Shown here piece by piece: positions 12,036-12,036 of a stretch of DNA of 12,036 bases (positions are counted from its first letter, which is position 1; each line of letters begins with the position of its first letter). The stretch covers positions 1 to 12,036 of the forward strand of contig JAHIHJ010000351.1 of assembly GCA_018899795.1 (NCBI GenBank), read 5' to 3'. Below the pieces are notes generated by a model. It was not told where the DNA came from. It worked only from the letters and a program-made list of their open reading frames with translations, and did no database searches. Made by a program: the position numbers and the translations under genes. The DNA is from Methanobacteriota archaeon. GTDB lineage: Archaea; Halobacteriota; Methanosarcinia; Methanosarcinales; Methanoperedenaceae.

Positions 12036-12036
12036 T

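Overview
The window looks like a piece of a euryarchaeal chromosome, most likely from the Methanosarcinales or Methanoperedens-like lineage. The grounds are an archaeal AK6/Fap7-type kinase, a single-domain KaiC-like ATPase, AT-rich TATA-type promoter boxes 25-45 bp before several starts (some apparently leaderless), purine-rich ribosome sites before others, and solo-TnpB and short dispersed repeats common in such genomes. The lineage is an inference; no rRNA or tRNA is present to confirm it.

Layout. (1) Positions 1 to about 2300 form an accessory, decayed island. It holds three separate relics of the same 3' end of a type I restriction specificity gene (hsdS), a Fic/Doc-type protein lacking the usual motif histidine, an orphan-looking antitoxin-like gene with an extra C-terminal stretch, an intact antitoxin/PemK-MazF toxin pair, and a repeat-rich non-coding stretch. 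(2) 2295-3138 (minus) holds a universal stress protein whose stop overlaps the start of a wrecked O6-alkylguanine-DNA alkyltransferase gene (ogt). Divergent from it is a conserved-looking unknown protein with a possible winged helix (3223-3792), followed by a nitroreductase lacking its C-terminal end (3837-4283). (3) 7885 down to 4284 (minus) is a compact four-gene operon: KaiC-like ATPase, argD (acetylornithine aminotransferase), hisC (histidinol-phosphate aminotransferase) and AK6-type adenylate kinase. Spacing within it is 14 nt or less or overlapping, behind one good TATA box. (4) 7942-9050 (minus) holds a radical-SAM SplB-like protein, a 26-codon mini-ORF with its own ribosome site and a 67-residue unknown protein. 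(5) 9174-10598 (plus) is a lipoamide-dehydrogenase/mercuric-reductase-family flavoprotein. (6) About 10723-12035 is a solo-TnpB (IS1341-type, IS200/IS605 family) element with a two-tier left-end hairpin and a right-end hairpin that overlaps the end of tnpB, where an omega-RNA scaffold is expected.

How it fits together. The core (2650-10598) is ordinary metabolism and housekeeping: arginine and histidine transamination, nucleotide balance, stress and redox. The two flanks are mobile or defence-related. The most informative unusual features are the repeated hsdS tails interleaved with toxin-antitoxin genes, the histidine-less Doc, the TnpB with a shortened first zinc knuckle and structured ends, and the KaiC-like gene leading an amino-acid operon. 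I see no convincing wholly new multi-gene system.
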